Below, one piece after another: positions 5,495 to 7,236 of a DNA stretch of 7,236 nucleotides. Numbering within the stretch: the first letter of the stretch is position 1; every line of letters starts with the position of its first letter. The notes under the pieces are model-generated. The model ran no database searches. It saw nothing but the letters and a program-made list of their open reading frames with translations, and was not told the origin of the DNA. The DNA is taken from positions 1 through 7,236 of the forward strand of contig JAQSXD010000187.1 of NCBI GenBank assembly GCA_029266295.1, read 5' to 3'. The DNA is from Bacillota bacterium (GTDB lineage Bacteria; Bacillota; Clostridia; Peptostreptococcales; Anaerovoracaceae). The position numbers were made by a program, and so were the translations under genes.

Positions 5495-6454
5495 ATGAAA
5501 ATTGTTATCTTGGATGGTTATACCGTCAATCCGGGGGATTTGAGCTGGGATCAGCTGAAAGAATTCGGGGAGCTGACTGTGTATGACCGAACCCCGCCCG
5601 AACTTGTGGTACCCCGTATTGGTGATGCCGACGTTGTTATGACCAATAAATGCCTCCTGACGAAAGAAGTCCTGTCTGCCTGTCCCAACGTAAAATGGAT
5701 CGGAATTCTTGCGACGGGCTTCAATAATGTTGATTTAGGTTACACCAAAGAGCATGGAATCCCCGTTACAAACATCCCGGCATATTCCACCAATTCCGTT
5801 GTACAGCTGACCTTCTCTCTGCTGTTTGAAATCTGCAATCAGGTGAGAATTCACAGCGACGCCGTACACTCCGGTGCGTGGCAGTCCTCGGAGGATTTCT
5901 GCTTCACAAGGACACCTCAGATGGAACTCTGGGGCAAAACCTTTGGAATCATAGGGTTCGGAAGCATCGGAATAAGTGTCGCCAAGGTGGCGGAAGCGCT
6001 GGGAATGAAGGTTCTTATTACGAGTAATCATCCCGACCCTTCCTTTGAAAGCGAAAGAATTACCTTTACAACCCAGCAAGATTTGTTTGCTCAGGCGGAT
6101 GTCGTTAGTCTCCATTGCCCGCTAACCGAGCAAAAAAGAGGGTTTATCAACAGCCGTTCCATCGGAGAGATGAAGGATGGCGTTATCCTGCTGAATACCG
6201 CCAGAGGGCCGCTGATCAACGAGGTCGACCTTGCGGAGGCCCTGAAATCAGGAAAAGTAGCTGCAGCAGGCCTGGATGTTCTGTCTGCGGAACCGCCCAA
6301 AGACGGTAATCCCCTATTTGGCATCCCAAACTGTATCATAACACCGCATATTGCATGGAACACAAAAGAAGCCCGCTCTCGGCTCATCGATACAGCGGTA
6401 TCGAATTTGGCTGCATTTATTGAGGGCAAGAAGCAGAATTGTGTAAACCTGTAA
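5495..6454 (+). CDS. D-isomer-specific 2-hydroxyacid dehydrogenase (glycerate/hydroxypyruvate type)
   Basis: This is a cytoplasmic oxidoreductase of 319 residues, normal for the family, that interconverts a 2-keto acid and a D-2-hydroxyacid. The opening MKIVILDGYTVNPGDLSW and ELTVYDRTP (26-34) resemble glycerate dehydrogenase/hydroxypyruvate reductase (HprA-like). The Rossmann glycine motif GFGSIG is at 154-159. The catalytic Arg, Glu and His can be placed at 237 (NTARGPLI), 266 (SAEPP) and 285 (TPHIAW). At the end of the second Rossmann strand (VLITSNHPDP, 173-182) the acidic residue that selects NAD is replaced by Ser/Asn, so NADP(H) use is possible. The ATG at 5495 follows AGGAGG (5484-5489) by 5 nt. 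It is divergent from mtnA and 80 bp ahead of a deacetylase gene on the same strand. The exact substrate is uncertain. Confidence 0.9.
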   Translation: MKIVILDGYTVNPGDLSWDQLKEFGELTVYDRTPPELVVPRIGDADVVMTNKCLLTKEVLSACPNVKWIGILATGFNNVDLGYTKEHGIPVTNIPAYSTNSVVQLTFSLLFEICNQVRIHSDAVHSGAWQSSEDFCFTRTPQMELWGKTFGIIGFGSIGISVAKVAEALGMKVLITSNHPDPSFESERITFTTQQDLFAQADVVSLHCPLTEQKRGFINSRSIGEMKDGVILLNTARGPLINEVDLAEALKSGKVAAAGLDVLSAEPPKDGNPLFGIPNCIITPHIAWNTKEARSRLIDTAVSNLAAFIEGKKQNCVNL

Positions 6455-6467
6455 AATCGAGCTGCAA

Positions 6468-6497
6468 TTGACCGGAATGAAACGGCATGAATAGTAT
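6468..6497 (+). promoter_or_regulatory. Possible sigma-A promoter of the deacetylase gene
   Basis: TTGACC (6468-6473, 5 of 6) is followed after 18 bp by TAGTAT (6492-6497, 4 of 6), in the 80-bp gap between the dehydrogenase stop and the next gene. The expected start near 6504 gives a leader of about 30 nt. No terminator precedes it, so cotranscription with the dehydrogenase is also possible. Confidence 0.4.
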
Positions 6498-6534
6498 ATA
6501 GCATTACAGAAATTGATATGTCAGGAGACATCAA

Positions 6535-7236
6535 ATGAGTGAGCTATCTATTATCATGTACCATTATGTCCGAGACCTTGCACGCAGCAGGTTCCCAGAC
6601 ATCAAAGGGCTGGATCTGAATCTCTTCAAAGTCCAGATTCAGTTTCTAAAAGCACATTTTGCGCCGGTGACGATGGAAGATGTCGTACGCGCATTTCATG
6701 ATAAAACACCCCTTCCCCAAAGAGCTCTGCTTCTCACCTTTGATGACGGGTATTCCGATCATTTTACAAACGTCTTCCCGTTTCTCAGGGAAGAAAAGCT
6801 TCAGGGCTCTTTTTTCATTCCGGGCAAAACATTCATGGAGCAAAAGCTCCTCGATGTGAATAAGATACACTTCACCTTGGCCTCGGCTGACATCGCCACA
6901 CTGACCGCTGAGCTGCTTCAGCGAATCGATGAATTTCGTCAGGAAGGAGTCCTTCTTCCCACTGCAAAGGAGTTATTTGATACCTATGCTCATGCAAACC
7001 GATTTGATCAGAAGGAAACGATCTTTTTCAAGCGAATGCTCCAAACCGTTCTTCCGAAGGAAATTCGAAACCAGCTTTCCAGCGAACTTTTCGAGAAATA
7101 TGTAGGGGTTGCTGAAGAGACATTTGCAAGAGAGCTATATCTCAACCAAAAACAGATTTCCGAAATGAAGGATTCGGGCATGCATATCGGTCTGCATGGT
7201 TACGATCATGACTGGCTTGGGAATCTTACACGTCCC
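6535..7236 (+). CDS. NodB-type polysaccharide deacetylase family protein (3' end beyond window)
   Basis: I translated 234 residues from the ATG at 6535 to the window edge with no stop, so the gene is partial. It follows AGGAG (6523-6527) by 7 nt. The NodB (CE4) fold is shown by MYHYV (8-12), the motif-1 sequence LLLTFDDGYSD (65-75) with the catalytic base and metal-binding aspartates, FFIPG (93-97), and the motif-2 metal-binding HGYDH at 221-225. Such enzymes remove N- or O-acetyl groups from glycans. There is no signal peptide or membrane segment: the protein starts directly with the first beta strand, so it is probably cytoplasmic, unlike peptidoglycan deacetylases. Between motifs 1 and 2 lie about 150 residues rather than about 50, including a helical insertion (about 103-205, beginning KLLDVNKIHF). 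That version is typical of surface-glycan or antigen biosynthesis loci, which is inference. The remaining motifs are beyond the edge. Confidence 0.85.
   Translation, partial: MSELSIIMYHYVRDLARSRFPDIKGLDLNLFKVQIQFLKAHFAPVTMEDVVRAFHDKTPLPQRALLLTFDDGYSDHFTNVFPFLREEKLQGSFFIPGKTFMEQKLLDVNKIHFTLASADIATLTAELLQRIDEFRQEGVLLPTAKELFDTYAHANRFDQKETIFFKRMLQTVLPKEIRNQLSSELFEKYVGVAEETFARELYLNQKQISEMKDSGMHIGLHGYDHDWLGNLTRP

Noticed and set aside
6091..6534. Minus-strand open frame opposite the dehydrogenase 3' part, and similar antisense frames across the window
   Set aside because: They mirror strongly supported genes, lack ribosome binding sites and show no recognisable family.
6646..6870. Minus-strand frame of 74 codons inside the deacetylase gene
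   Set aside because: The plus strand carries an uninterrupted 234-codon frame with NodB motifs and a Shine-Dalgarno, so this is its shadow.
1..7236. CRISPR arrays, tRNA/rRNA genes, insertion sequences, phage or defence genes
   Set aside because: I read both strands and saw no regular repeats, cloverleaf arms, transposase or nuclease motifs; gene density is that of an ordinary chromosomal region.

Overview
The window looks like a chromosomal segment of a Bacillota organism, most likely a Clostridia (Eubacteriales) member. The evidence is the scpA-scpB pair, strong AGGAGG-type ribosome binding sites, extended -10 promoters, an ECF sigma factor paired with a DUF4179 membrane protein, and mid-range GC. 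I cannot fix the genus from sequence alone. I see no rRNA, tRNA, CRISPR array, insertion sequence or phage gene.

Layout. From 1 to about 5346 every gene is on the minus strand, so transcription runs right to left: mtnA (4297-5346), an EamA/DMT transporter (3230-4117), an ECF sigma factor (2618-3178), a DUF4179 membrane protein that is probably its anti-sigma factor (1273-2634), scpA (353-1138) and the 5' part of scpB (1-356, cut by the window edge). To the right of the divergent region 5347-5494, two genes are on the plus strand: a D-isomer-specific 2-hydroxyacid dehydrogenase (5495-6454) and a NodB-type polysaccharide deacetylase (from 6535, running off the right edge with no stop).

How the genes relate. 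scpA and scpB share an ATGA overlap and encode the kleisin and winged-helix partners of the SMC condensin; they have their own good sigma-A promoter at 1176-1204. The sigma and DUF4179 genes overlap by 17 bp and form a cell-envelope signalling pair. The short gap before the sigma gene holds a match to an ECF-type promoter (TGAAAG, 17 bp, CGTC), which suggests autoregulation. The transporter gene has its own promoter, bracketed by two exact 9-bp direct repeats, and mtnA ends at a long nested inverted repeat that may be its terminator. mtnA and the dehydrogenase diverge from a region with palindromic, overlapping -10 elements. MtnA acts in methylthioribose (or 5-deoxyribose) phosphate salvage; no other gene of that pathway is visible here.

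The genes belong to known families. The most interesting points are regulatory: the candidate ECF autoregulatory promoter, the direct repeats around the transporter promoter, the mtnA/dehydrogenase divergent region, and the uncharacterised DUF4179 sensor. I did not find a clearly new multi-gene system.
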